Assembly (NCBI GenBank): GCA_035048815.1
Contig: JAUCBN010000023.1
Location: 7,819,501 to 7,883,500 of the forward strand
Direction of reading: 5' to 3'
Origin: Abelmoschus esculentus
Lineage: Eukaryota; Streptophyta; Magnoliopsida; Malvales; Malvaceae
Length of the DNA stretch: 64,000 bases
Shown: one piece after another, positions 47,902-64,000 of the stretch
Layout: every line of letters begins with the position of its first letter
How positions within the stretch are numbered: the stretch's first letter is position 1
The notes under the pieces: model-generated
What the model saw: only the letters and a program-made list of their open reading frames with translations
Told to the model about the DNA's origin: nothing
Databases searched by the model: none
Translations under genes and position numbers: made by a program

Positions 47902-48749
47902 CTCGACCCTAAAAACCTCCCGATAGTTAGGGACATAAGCTTCACCAGGGTACATGGTCAAGGAGTCCGTGTTCCTGTTCGTATACACGGTAGCGAAGAT
48001 ATTCCTATAAGAAACGTGACGTTTTGGGATGTATCCGTCGGGTTAACGTATAAGAAGAAGCACATATTCCGGTGTGGATATGTTCAAGGCCGCGTATTCG
48101 ACACTAGAGATGAGCACGGGTTAGTTCGGATTTTCGGTTCACTCGTATCTGATTTGAAAAATTATATCCTTCGTCCGTTACTTGACTCGATTCGGGTTCA
48201 GAGCAAAAAAATTTGACCCGACCCGACTTAATTTTTAACCTTTAAAATCGGACCTAAACTGACCTGGATGATTAAAAATTTTAATTTTAGGAACTTAATT
48301 ATAAAAAAATAAAATTTAAGAATTTAATTAAAAAAAATAAAATTTTAGTGATCTAATCATAAAAAATTTAGTTTTAGTGACCTAATTATCTAAAAAATAT
48401 ATAAAGAGGGACCATTATTGCAAATATCCTTAATATATATATAAAAAAAATTATATTATTAGTCCTGGATCGGATCAGATCGGATTTTTACACCCTAAAC
48501 CTAAATCTCACCCGACCCAAGATCACCTTTGAAAAAACCCGACCCAACCTAAATTTTTACAAAAAGATCAACCCGTTTAAACCAGATCGGATCGAAACTC
48601 GTCAGGTTCGAGTTCCGTACCCATCCTTAATCTACACCATCTTCCTCTTCCCGACTCCTTGCGAAAACCTCGACCTATACAAGGAAGAAGGGCAACTCGA
48701 GAAACATTTTGTAGCACAGAACATAACCGGTATTGATGATGACATATGA
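47902..48749 (+). pseudogene. Broken 3' exon, probably GH28 polygalacturonase-like
   Basis: 47905-48104 reads DPKNLPIVRDISFTRVHGQG, then VRVPVRIHGSEDIPIRNVTF and WDVSVGLTYKKKHIFRCGYV, without a stop. After the inserted element (48107-48627), 48631-48749 reads PTPCENLDLYKEEGQ...QNITGIDDDI and then a stop. The pattern (DPK.LP.., repeated I.NVTF strands, a C...C near the end) resembles the C-terminal beta-helix of plant pectin lyase-fold GH28 proteins. There is no start, no catalytic region and no joined frame. The family assignment is tentative. Confidence 0.45.
48107..48627. repeat. TA-flanked element F inside the broken exon
   Basis: Begins GAGATGAGCACGGGTTAG and ends GTTCCGTACCCATCCT. TA lies outside each end (48105-48106, 48628-48629). 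Internal words TTTGACCCGACCCGACTT and ATCGGATCGAAACTCG recur in reversed forms within it. Similar short inverted ends (GATGAGCAC / GTACCCATC) suggest kinship with the GGGGTGAGC elements. Confidence 0.6.
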
Positions 48750-49192
48750 GAAAACATTCGTTCGCCGACAGCCACCCGTTCTTTCCAGGATCGAAACTCG
48801 AGGGATTAAAAATGTATGTGCAAAACAATATCAAATAAAAAATATATTTTTCGAATCAAATCAAGGTTTATTAACAGCTAACCATATTTCAAACTTTTCA
48901 ACAAAATCATATAATCTATTCCTCTAGCTTTTAAGTAAGAACATTATAAAGTAGAAAAGGCATAAAAATGAAAAAATTACAGAAAAGGGCCCTCATTTCT
49001 TATTAAATTTCACATTCTCTCATTACAACATATCTACTCTTCAAATCCGACCAAAATTTTCAGTTTTTTGTGTTTTTTTTTTCTTGGTTCTAAATTAAGA
49101 TTGGGAAAATTAAAACAATTATTAATCCCTCATGAATTGTATGATATTCCTGCTACAATTTATTCTATAATTCATCTTCTTCGCTCAAGAGG

Positions 49193-49989
49193 CTAAATTG
49201 CAGGAATCACAGTCCAGAAAATCTGCCCAGAATTATTATTATTATCATAACCCAAGCTTGAATTTTCTGCAGATTTTAAAGCTTCTGGTTTACATTTCTC
49301 TTTCCTCTCGTCCTTCATTATCTGTGTCGATCTGCACTCTGAACTGCAAAAAGCTTTCTCCCCTCTGAAAAAAAACATCATTAAACAATCGAATCAATCA
49401 TTAAAAACAGGAAAAAATCAGACAAAAAGATAGGAAAATTATGGGGTCTTTTTTCAGTTCTTGTTTCTTAATCTTACCTGTACATGTATATGTCTTTGCC
49501 ATGCAACGATTTCCTGCAGAGATGACAAGAACTGAGAAAATCCGACGTTGGGTATTCAACATCTTCGACGGATCTCGCCGTTGACGGCGGCGATGGTGGC
49601 TCCTTAACCGCTCCGTGAATCCCGTTTTTGTCGTGTCGTAATGTATCGTTATTGAAATATACTTTTGTTGATGATTTCCCAGGTCCGTGATGGTTTGTCA
49701 CAAAAGTAAAATCTTCCATCTCCAAACCCTGGAATCCTACTTTGAATACACCGTGGTTGACGACGATCGCCGTCGGCCGAGTCGAACTCCGGCTGTGAGT
49801 GGATTTCTCCATCGAAGCGATGATCTCGAGTCCGACTCCGCCGACGTTGTATCTTTTCAACACTCTTGGTGATGGGGTTTTAAGATCCATTGGATTTCTG
49901 GGGATTGGATCCCACAACCTTGATTTCTGGTTCGAAGTGAGTAATTCCGGTAGGTTTCCGATCAACGGCCGAGCTCTTCTCCCTAACAT
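49193..49989 (-). CDS. FCS-like zinc finger (FLZ/DUF581) protein
   Basis: Two exons (49989-49478, 49364-49193) give 227 residues from MLGRRARPLIGNLPELL. An upstream in-frame ATG at 50070 would add 27 residues, but MLGRRARP matches the usual FLZ start. A mostly disordered N-terminal part (with LEIIASMEKS near 75) is followed by the FLZ domain at about 162-205: DFLSSCHLCRKSLHGKDIYM, then YRGEKAFCSSECRSTQIMKD. It has CX2C, the GKDIYMYRG core and FCSSECR. The intron splits the domain after MY(R), a usual place in this family. FLZ proteins are plant-specific adaptors that bind SnRK1 kinase and link sugar and ABA signals. MARD1 is a known member. The stop follows SGQIFWTVIPAI. Two ABRE-like CACGTG sites lie about 850-930 bp upstream. 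Confidence 0.93.
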
Positions 49990-51544
49990 GGCGGTGAACA
50001 AGGGAATGGGTATCGGAATGATTAGTTGATAAGAGACGTTGTGGAGTGATGAAGAGAATTGAGAGTTCACTAATTTATGATGGTATGGTGTAGGAGATAG
50101 CCCATGGTTTAGGGAGCTATATTGCTGTTTTTAATGGGTTAATTCTGAAATGGGTCCTTGAAATATGATTTAGATTTTAAATTAGTCCACTACTTGTTGA
50201 AGGTATAATTTGATATTGTTTTTAGAAAGTTAAGAAAAAATACTTTTGAAAAATATTTTTTAAAATATTTGTATATCATTTAATTTAAAATAAAAATATT
50301 TAACGTTATTATTAAAAAATGTTTTAAGTAGGAATAATGTTTATTTTAGATATTAATTTTAAAAATAATATAAAAAGTTAAATATATAAATAAATGATTA
50401 TATTCAAAGTTATTTAAAAAAAACAAAATTATAAATTTCATATTTTAAAAAATATTTTTTAAATTAAATTAAGAAAAAATTTTATCTAAAAATTTATGTC
50501 TTGCATTACTTCTGATCTAAATGATATATCTTTAATATACGATGTTTATAATATTTATAATATTAGAATTCGAGATTTAATCTTTTATAATTAAAAATAA
50601 TTTAATAATTTTATTTTTATAAGGTTATTTTTGTTGTTATTAAAATGTTCACATAATTTATATATATTAAAAGATTACATTTATGCAAAATCAATTAAAT
50701 CTTTAATATTAAGATAGTATGAGGACTAGAGTTATAATTAATCCCAAAAATGATTTTCCCTTGTCGCTTTTGAAGTGGGACCCAAACCTTATCCTGTCTT
50801 TATCTAATGATTGATGCCTGATCTCGAGGGAAATGATCCCACGTGTTAGGCCCTACTGCACTCACAACAGTCAGAAAAGATTCCTCGGTCATCATGACCG
50901 TTGATGATCCGCACGTGGTGTGAATCTACGGGGTGGATGGAGCCTTGCAATTATTGCTGAAACCACCCAAGTTTTTTTGTCTTGGTTGAGAGAGCCCACT
51001 GAATTTTAGGGCCCACTGTTCCTGTCGAATGAAAGAGTTGTTGTCTGGGCCCACTGAAAATGTATTCGTTTAGTTGTTTTTTTTTGATATTATTCGTTTA
51101 GTTGTTAAGTTACGAAAATACCCCCGAAAATTAAAATAAAAAGAAAAATAATATGAGAACAATATTGAGATTTACAAATATAAAAAATAAAAATAAAAAT
51201 TTAGTTATTATTTTTGTTACGTTGGATTGTATGATTTATATCGTTTATTTTTTATTTATGGACGATTTAAAAAATATATTTTGATACATAAATTATATAA
51301 ATTTTATATAAAATAAATTATAATAAAAATTACTTAATTATGGTTAAAGTTATATTTAGATTACCTAATTATTAAAAGTTATACTTATCACCCAATTATA
51401 GATAAAATTTTATTTAGGTCACCTAATTATTAAATGTTTTATTTGGTTAATTTTATTTTTATAAATATAAATATTTAATTATTAAATATAATTGGTTTCT
51501 AGAACTGAAAGTTGTTTGTTTCATGGGAAAATTTTAATGCAGCA
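49990..51544. other. Spacer between FLZ gene and CPN20 relict
   Basis: This holds the FLZ promoter and leader (proximal part) and AT-rich sequence. The stretch 51320-51450 repeats the GGTCACCTAATTATTAAA word found in the foldback at 2732-3373, a decayed fragment of that family. No gene seen. Confidence 0.45.
50840..50917 (-). promoter_or_regulatory. Two G-box/ABRE-like sites upstream of FLZ gene
   Basis: CACGTG occurs at 50840-50845 (context CCCACGTGTT) and 50912-50917 (context CGCACGTGGT), 72 bp apart, in an unusually GC-rich patch of an otherwise AT-rich spacer. Both contexts match ABA-response elements. Assignment to the FLZ gene is inference, since no other intact gene faces this spacer. 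Confidence 0.4.
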
Positions 51545-52797
51545 ATGGCTACGTCTCAGCTAACAGCTTCATCAATGACAGTATCAGTAATTGGGGTGGG
51601 GGAAAATCCGATTACCCAAACCCAGTAAGATTTGGAGAATTTTTATTTAGTATTGGTTTTGGTGGTATTGAGATTAAATCTTGATTTTTTAGACCCGGTA
51701 CCTAATGGGTACCCAATAGGACTGGGACCAATACTAAATATCTGCTATTGTTTTTTATTATTATTTATCAAACTTTTTTTATGTACGAATATTATGGGTA
51801 TGATTAGTTTTAAAACTTTAATTTTTATGTCTATAATATTCTATTTTTATTATTTAATGTTATTATTGGTGATTGAATTATTTTTTCTCCAATTACTTTT
51901 TTTAAAGAATAAACTAATTGACCAGGTACCCAGTATTGGAACCGGTACCCATTAGTAACAGGACCGATTCTTAAAATTTAGGACCTGATATGACCAAAAT
52001 CGGAATTGATTCTAATTTTCAGAAACTGGTGATTACCGAAATCGAGACTAATTTTATTCAAATTGATCGGGTACCCGATCTTACCCATCCTAATCAATAA
52101 GGAGGTCGGCTTCCTTTGGAGGGTTAAGGCCTTCAATTGTAAAGTTCTCTTCTTTTGGAACTTTAAAGCCTCAATCTTTGTCTCAAAGGGCCTTGTAGAA
52201 GTTGCTGACGTTGTTGCTCCCAAGGTAATTCTTGTTATAGTTTTGTTGTTAACAGGTAAATGTTAAATTCTCTGTTGATTTGATTTAGAACATAATGAAA
52301 GAATTTGTTGCTGTGTTTGATTAAATGATATGGTGTTATAGGTTTATATCAGTACTCCTCGGTTAAGCCCTTGGGTGATAGAGTTTTGGTGAAGATCAAA
52401 GAAGCAGAGGAGAAGACTGAGGGTAGGATTTTGCTTCCGATGACAGTGCAATCGAAACCTTAAGGCGGTGAAGTGGTTGTCGTTGCCCAGGGGAGGACCA
52501 AATCGGATAGCAGTTTGCTACTGGTAGATTGTACCTCGAATGGTACTTAATGTCATGTTTAAACATCGATTGTTGCAGGTTGCAGAAGCCGAGGAGAAAA
52601 CTGGTGGTGGTTTGTTGTTGACCGAGACAGGCAAAGAAAAACCTTCCATCGGCACGGTGAGTAACAGTTATTTCTGTTGTATCCGAAAGCCGCTGTCTGT
52701 TGCCTCGGGGGATACGGTTTTATATTCCAAGTATGCAGGGAATGGATCTAATTACATTGCTCTCAGAGCATCTGATGTAACAGTTGTGCTTTCTTAG
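51545..52797 (+). pseudogene. CPN20: Chloroplast 20-kDa co-chaperonin (CPN20) pseudogene
   Basis: The start MATSQLTASSMTVSVI is cut at 51591 by an inserted element. 52095-52224 carries broken transit-peptide codons (RRSASFGGLRPSI, GTLKPQSLSQRAL, then a stop). 52342-52536 reads KPLGDRVLVKIKEAEEKTEG with TAA at 52461. 52578-52797 reads VAEAEEKTGGGLLLTETGKE and ends YIALRASDVTVVLS. Functional CPN20 has two GroES-like domains in tandem, and both are recognisable here. The first contains a stop, and the second lacks the VAVGPG segment (GTV is followed by SNSYFCC). Splice sites between the pieces are still visible, so it arose by DNA duplication rather than from an mRNA. Confidence 0.85.
51592..52090. 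repeat. Inserted element G in the CPN20 relict
   Basis: The ~499-bp insertion begins TGGGGTGGGGGAAAATCC and ends GATCTTACCCATCC. The flanks both read TAAT (51588-51591, 52091-52094). It contains several GGTACCCA/TGGGTACC words, which give internal inverted repeats (51700-51715 and 51920-51955). Noncoding. Ends resemble those of the TA-flanked elements. Confidence 0.6.
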
Positions 52798-53084
52798 TTG
52801 TCTGATGGTATATGCTGTGCAGTTCTACAACTGAAACTTATCATGGTTGAGTTGCCATAAGGCACAAGGATTTTGTAACATCTTTTTCTTCGATATAAAG
52901 GATGCCAGCTTTGTTGTCCCGGGAAATCTACTTTCATTGATTCAGAATGAAATTTCCATTTGTATCTGCAGCAACGTGAGCCTAGTAACCACTACAAATG
53001 TTGCTGATAATGTCAGATTATCTCTAAACAAGGTTATATATCATACAAGATTCTTCAGCCAAAATTTCATGTCCTCAGGGACTT
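52798..53084. other. Convergent spacer, CPN20 relict to ARF
   Basis: A 287-bp stretch probably holding the ARF 3' UTR on the minus strand. No other feature is seen. Confidence 0.5.
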
Positions 53085-58645
<5,561 letters not shown>

Positions 58646-58754
58646 GCTTCTTAAAAATTTGTATCACTTAAGAAAAACAATAATAAAACCCCTAGCCCAA
58701 TCCAAGAACTAGTTTTGTTCCAACAAAATGGTGAAAAAGAATTCAACTTCAACT

Positions 58755-58945
58755 CTATAAGGAAACGCCGTCGTATCCGCCGCTGCAGCTGCTTTCAATC
58801 ACATCCAAAAATCCCCCCAAAGACATTAAATCCCTAAATTGTAAATACCCAAAACTTATAGTTCATTTCGGAGCTAAATTCTTTCTCCCCATTAGCTTCA
58901 TAACAAGCTTCTGACTCGTTTTGGTATTCCAATCACAGCAAGCAT
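58755..58945 (-). promoter_or_regulatory. Cluster of short uORFs before the ARF start
   Basis: On the minus strand, in the expected 5' leader, I see: ATG 58945 to TGA 58898 (15 codons); ATG 58901 to TGA 58863 (12 codons, with a second in-frame ATG); ATG 58866 to TAG 58834 (10 codons); ATG 58826 to TAG 58755 (23 codons); and ATG immediately followed by TGA at 58804-58799. All end before the main ATG at 58645. The transcription start is not known, so which uORFs are in the mRNA is uncertain. ARF mRNAs are known to be controlled by uORFs and reinitiation. Confidence 0.55.
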
Positions 58946-59359
58946 TTCCTTTTCCAACCGGTTCCGATGAGCCGAGCTTGCCGGACGGAGTGTTAACCGC
59001 CGGTGACTTGAAACTCGCCGTTTTTGGTCAGAATCCGACGAGAAAAGATTCAAATAAAAAAGGAAACTTTATTGGATCAAGGGGAATGAAACAGCCGGGA
59101 AATCAGAGAGACAAAAGGCAGAGAAAAGCAAAACAAAAGTAGAGCTTATAGTATTAATTTTGTGAGCAACAAGCCGACAATATAATACAATACTATAGAG
59201 GCGATCAGGCCTGGTAATAAATATGAAGGAAATTAAAAAGATCCAATTTTGGATTAATTCTGCTAGACATCCATCAAATTCTAATTTAGATTATAATTTG
59301 GTTTTTAAATTTTAAAATATTTTGATCGAGTTAAAATTTTTAAAATATCAATATCGTAT

Positions 59360-60720
59360 TGTCGCAACCCTTTTTTGGAGCGGTTCGGTGATTTTTTTTA
59401 AATAAAAAATAAAATAACAGAGTCGTCACTAATCTTTTTTAAAGGTATGATTGAATCACCTAAAAACGGGTTATTTTAATAAATTTATTTTGTTTTATTA
59501 AAATAACAATTTTGGTTACTAAAAACACAAAAATAAGTTCGAAAGTCGGTTACGTGTGAGGAAAGATTAGCACTCCACAACGCTCAAAAATTGATACCTA
59601 GCCGATTACAAAACATTGTAATTCCGGAATTTGCAAGTTTGTATAAAATTTAAGTTATTGTTCATTTATGAATATAATTCTATTTTAACGGTCCCAGTAC
59701 CAAGAGTAAACTTTAATCATTGCCAACATTTGTGGCATTAACCCGTTACCTCCCTTTAGTGAAACACCGCATTAATTAAGTTTCACTTTTTTAATCAAGC
59801 TTCACTTTTTTAATCAAGCAAGCAAAACAAACTGTGTGTTGAATCTTTTATTTAATTTATGTCAATCATTAATCCTAAAAATATCTAAGTAAATTTTAAA
59901 AATTTAATTAAGTGTGCTTTATTAATTTTTGGTGAGAAAAATTTATTTAACATATTCACAAGGCTCTAACTAAGATAAGTATATTTAAAAAAAATAACTA
60001 AGGTAAGTAAGAACTTAACCCTAAAGGCTTAACCTAATTAGTAACTATAACAACAATTTTTAAACTTAGGGATTTTAAGAAAAGATCAAATTAAAACTAA
60101 TAATCAAAATTAATTAAAAATATTTATAAGATCTAAAGGCATGTTTAAAAATTAAAACAAAAAAAAATCTTATGTATAAATTATGATTTTAAAAAAAATT
60201 ATAAGAGATAAATAAAATAAAATAAAATTACATTAGGTTTTTAAAGAATGGATAAATGAAATTGATTTAAAGTTAAAAAACTAAAAGATTGTAGAGATGA
60301 TGAATAACTTGGTTAGCAAATAATTTTTATAAATTCTCATCAATGAAAAATAAATCAAACATTAAATCTTATTCTAAAAATTTAACTAAAAGAAAAAAAA
60401 AGTATTTAAAATTTTTTTTTGTACATACAATTAAATAAAGATGAAAATAAAACAATAAAAATACCACAAATAAATGCTTCAAGCTTCTATTTCAATTCAA
60501 ATCCAAATACAAAAGCCTAAACAGAATTCTTCCAAAATTTCTCTCAATCTGTAAATATTTTTCAAAGTAAACTAAAACTTTCTATGTGAAAGAACTATGT
60601 ATGAAATTGTGATGTAAGAGATGCGGTTATTGTGGTGTAGTTGCGGTGTGTGTTTACAAGTAAAGAGGAAAGGAGTTTATATAGTGGTTTTGAACCCATA
60701 AATACATAAAAAAAATAAAG
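59360..60720 (+). repeat. LTR-like retroelement fragment
   Basis: Begins TGTCGCAACCC and contains AACAGAGTCGTCACTAATCT, GGTATGATTGAATCACCT, AAGTCGGTTACGTGTGAGGA and GATTAGCACTCCACAACGCT. As I recall these are hallmark words of a widespread plant LTR family. The end is unclear, and no coding domain or second LTR is visible, so it may be a solo LTR or a truncation. Confidence 0.45.
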
Positions 60721-61246
60721 ATTAATATTTTAAAATCGGGTAAAATATTGTCTTACAATCTTTGATTTGATTCATTTTTTTCTTCAAATTTAACAAAATC
60801 TGGTAATCTCTTTCTTCCTTTGTTGAGTCAAATCTTTCCTAATTGCTTTCCTTTCCTTTTCTGTTCAAATCAGCTCATATTGTTTTTTTTCTTTAATTCG
60901 ATTTTGATCAGCTTTTATTTTTTATTTTTGATTTGAACTAAAAATCAATGACACATACAATCAGGCCATTTTATTGGTTTTTATTAAAAATGATAAGAAC
61001 GCAATCTACATAAAAAATATTGTTTAAAATCAAATTTATATGTGATCTAAATTTAATTTTTATTATAAAATATTGTTCAAATACGATGAGTATTCCTATC
61101 ATCTTCACTTTCACTATAGAAAATGCAATATTTGTGAAAAGTAATATGGCTTGTGTCATATTTATGGGAGAAAATAAGGTGTAATATTTGTAATTGTATT
61201 GTTAAATAATTGTTATTCGATTTAAAAAATTAATGATTAACTATTT

Positions 61247-61798
61247 GGTATAAAGAAGATTTTAATAATTTTTATCATTTTGACCCTTTTAGGATAAATT
61301 AGCCCTTAACTTATGCCTTTTTGACAAATATCTTATTTTTAACTAACATAATGACTAAACCATTAAAAATTTAACAATATTAACAAGTCATATATACGTG
61401 ATAATATATTTTAAATAACATGTCATCTAGCCTCATTCTACGTATATATGACATGTCATTATCTTTAAATATTTTATGATAATGAAAAATATATACATGT
61501 AAAATATAATTTTATTTTAACATAAAATGTAAAATAATTAAAATTCAAATAAAATATTAAAAATTAATTAAATCTAAAATAAAAAGGTCACCAAACATTC
61601 TCAAATCTTAAATATCATTCTACGTATATATAACATATCATAATCGTTAATTTTTTAACTATCTAATCATCATACTAGTTAAAAAAATAAGATATTTGTC
61701 AAAAAGATATAGATTAAAGGTTAAATTTATTCCAAAAGAAGATGAAGGTCAAAATGATAAAAATCATAAACATTAAGGGTTAAAATTATCTTTGTGCC
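61247..61798. repeat. Long-TIR MITE, Mutator-like, copy 3 (decayed)
   Basis: Opens GGTATAAAGAAGATTTTAAT and closes GTTAAAATTATCTTTGTGCC. Internal words TTTTTGACAAATATCTTATT and its complement near 61690 match copies 1 and 2. Flanking sequences no longer show a clear duplication. Confidence 0.7.
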
Positions 61799-62039
61799 TT
61801 TAAGTTTTTAGAGGTTTCGTTCCTTTTAATTTTAGCTTAAAATTTTATTCATCCAATATATATATAATATTGGTAATGTAGAACTAATGTTTTGATATAA
61901 TAATTGAAAATTAATTTTGGACTAATTTGAAAAGATTTCAAAAATGATTCTTATGTTCAAACAACTTGAAAATATATTTAAGAATTTTTTGAGATTTTTT
62001 AAATATGTTTTAAATGATTTAAAGAAGCCAAAGAAGTGA

Positions 62040-62940
62040 TTTTAACCTAGGCGTTTCGATACCAGTTTTTATACCGCCATGTTTTCAAAGGCAAAATCAC
62101 AATCGTATCGATACCCATTTCGATACCCTTTCACCACTGTGATGTTTGGTTTCGATATCAGTTTCTATATACCCCCAACAGTCATAAATGTTTTTATGGA
62201 AACCCCCAACGGCTAGGAGCGATATCGATACCAGTTTCGATACCTATTTTTAAATGTAGGTTCAACGGCTATTTCTCAAAGTAGATGTTTCGATACTAGT
62301 GTCAGGGGTATTGATACCTCCTGTACCAGAAACAGAAATATGCCTTGAAACAAACTTCAAACGGCTCCAAATCAATTCCAACGGTCACCAACGGCTAGAA
62401 GCTCACTTGGGATGATAAAAGAAAGCCTCAAGCATTAAGAGAAGACTAATGCTTCAATTGTAACAATATTATGATCAAGAAATTGTCTTAGAGCATAATT
62501 CTCATCTTTTGGGTAGACAACACTTGTGAGTTCAATGTTTATGTATGCAAATGTCTCAGGATTGAGTGAGTGCTTAGTTGCAAACATTAACCTTATTAGA
62601 AGGATTCAAGTTTGCTTAAGAATTCTCTTTGTGAATGATCTCTCAAAGTTTGGTTGTGAACTTTGGATGCTTGATTCGGGTTGTAAATCAAGGTTGTAAG
62701 GTTATCCTTTGTTCCTCAAAAGGTTGAATTCTTAGTGAATTGTGGAAATCCTTAGTAGGAAGCTAAGGTAGTGGATGTAGGTGCTTGTTCGAAGGCCGGA
62801 CTACTCTAAAATCATTGTGTTCAACTCTTATCTTTTTGCTTCCACAACAAACCACCCAAATAGTCATTTCTCCATTACTTAGCAAATTTAATCGGATATT
62901 AATCGAGCCCTTCAAGCCCAACAAGTAATATCAAAGACGA
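62040..62940 (+). repeat. Degenerate copia-type LTR remnant
   Basis: Holds repeated words TCGATACC(A)GTTTCGATAC at 62057-62300, then a long pyrimidine-rich block ending ..ATCTTTTTGCTTCCACAAC. About 100 bp later GTAATATCAAAGAC resembles a decayed initiator-Met primer-binding site (TGGTATCAGAGC). This is the layout of a Ty1-copia 5' LTR and start of the internal region. No coding part remains and the start is unclear. Confidence 0.45.
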
Positions 62941-62957
62941 AATAAAATTAAGGTAGA

Positions 62958-63073
62958 AAGAGACAATCATTTCTCACCCCTTAAATTTTTTATCTTTATT
63001 TTTTATTTTTTATTTTAAATTTATTTATAAATTTATTTTTAAAATATTTATATTTTATCCTCTAATTCCGTCC
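62958..63073. repeat. Dispersed small element, copy 3 (decayed)
   Basis: Shares CTCACCCCTTAAATTTTTTA-type and 'aatatttatattttatcctctaattccgtcc' words with 5827-5999 and 45535-45694, in the same order. It is shorter and more eroded. Confidence 0.4.
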
Positions 63074-64000
63074 GAAGGAAACTATGAATGAAGTCATAGG
63101 CTGCCATTGGAACCACGTTGTCAACCCATGACCCCCTAGGTCATGTGAGGTGGTGCCAGCTTTTGTCGGGCCAACCGGTTCCATCTCCGACCAATATGTG
63201 GGGGTTCTGGTCTGGTCTGGCTTATCTATATTTTTCTTAATTTAACTATCTTAACAAAGATTTATTTTATCGAATCAAATAAAATTTCAAAAATAATAAA
63301 CTTTTTATTAATTATTTAACGTTGTCGATATAGCATTTTTATTATACTTATTTTTTGTCTTTGTTAATAAACTTCGAAGCTGACCAACTATAAATAATCT
63401 TTTAGAAAATAAGTTCTTTTTAAGTTTTTTACAAAACATATACAGTAAGACACTAGTACATAATGTCCATTTGACCAACCTACAAAGTCTAATACTTGAA
63501 AGTGGGGTTTATCATTGTTAACTCATCTAGTTATGTTCCAACTTCAAGTCGTAACTAAACCGAACACGAACAAGTAAGTTTTTATTTTTAAATTTATTTA
63601 TATTTAATTTGTGTTTATTTTATTTTTATTTATTTTATTCACGTTTAATCGTTTAAATTAAATAAATATGTTTGTGATTTTTTTTTCATACCAAAGTGTG
63701 ATTGGGACTTGTTTGGTTCGCTCTTGTGGAATCTGTGGCTATTTCGAAATTTGATGGTTAGATTGATCACAAATAGTGACTTACGGTTATATACTTATCA
63801 TGTTTCTCGTTAAGAGTGGAGGCTTAGAGAGGTTTTTAACGAGACTACTGATAATATTTTTTATTTTTATTAAAAAATAAAAAATCTATTAAATATGTGT
63901 CCCATCAAGAAACTTTTCCTCTTTGAAGGAGAAAAAAAGAATACAACGTAACAATCCTAAGGAAATGAACCAAAATGTTTAAAAAAAATGACTCGTGCAC

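Larger units (their letters stand above)
58946..64000. other. ARF upstream region and repeat-rich end, no gene seen
   Basis: The first 200-300 bp are GC-richer and are probably the ARF promoter and leader. After that comes decayed transposon sequence, listed separately (59360-60720, 61247-61798, 62040-62940, 62958-63073). No reading frame here resembles a gene. Confidence 0.5.

Noticed and set aside
58921..59142. 73-codon open frame on the + strand upstream of the ARF
   Set aside because: Antisense to the ARF leader and promoter. Its openness comes from local GC-rich composition and no homology is recognised.

Overview
The window is nuclear DNA of a flowering plant, most likely a core eudicot. 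It is AT-rich, with intron-split genes (GT-AG throughout), an intron-containing elongator tRNA-Met, plant-only families (LHCA, FLZ, ARF, TBL, R2R3-MYB) and abundant small transposable elements. The repeat content suggests Malvaceae (cotton-like), but that is inference. All exon coordinates given here come from reading splice sites and reading-frame continuity by eye.

Layout. 1-6.3 kb: repeats and one tRNA-Met. 6.4-8.4 kb: an R2R3-MYB of the TT2 type (+). 9.8-11.6 kb: RBX1 (+). 11.6-17.2 kb: a dense nest of small inverted-repeat elements. 17.3-21.8 kb: a TBL14/15/16-type PC-esterase (+). 25.4-28.9 kb: a VWA protein related to inter-alpha-trypsin-inhibitor heavy chain (+). 29.3-34.7 kb: a non-autonomous LTR retrotransposon of Athila type. 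37.1-39.0 kb: LSM1 (+). 40.0-43.4 kb: a pollen-receptor-like LRR kinase (-) with a broken tandem relict beside it. 44.1-46.6 kb: LHCA6 (-). 47.9-48.7 kb: a broken pectinase-like exon. 49.2-50.0 kb: an FLZ zinc-finger gene (-). 51.5-52.8 kb: a dead plastid co-chaperonin CPN20 copy (+). 53.1-58.6 kb: an ARF7/ARF19-type auxin response factor (-) with several upstream ORFs. 58.9-64 kb: decayed retroelement sequence with no gene seen.

The genes do not form an operon or cluster and act in separate pathways: flavonoid regulation, cullin-RING ubiquitination, wall polysaccharide acetylation, mRNA decay, photosystem I antenna/NDH, sugar/ABA signalling and auxin transcription. What ties them together is ancestry. 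From memory, Arabidopsis keeps RBX1A, TBL16 and ARF7 close together on chromosome 5, and the VWA gene, LSM1A, LHCA6, an FLZ gene and ARF19 close together on chromosome 1. Here all are on one stretch, so the window looks like the unsplit ancestral block.

The most interesting non-gene signals are: a family of TA-flanked elements with one insertion that can be compared with its empty paralogous site; a MITE family with a perfect 9-bp target duplication and a near full-length hairpin; foldback elements built from inverted arrays of about 60-bp units; an antisense SINE in LSM1 intron 1; and a set of short uORFs, one of them just AUG-stop, before the ARF start codon. I did not find a clearly new multi-gene system.
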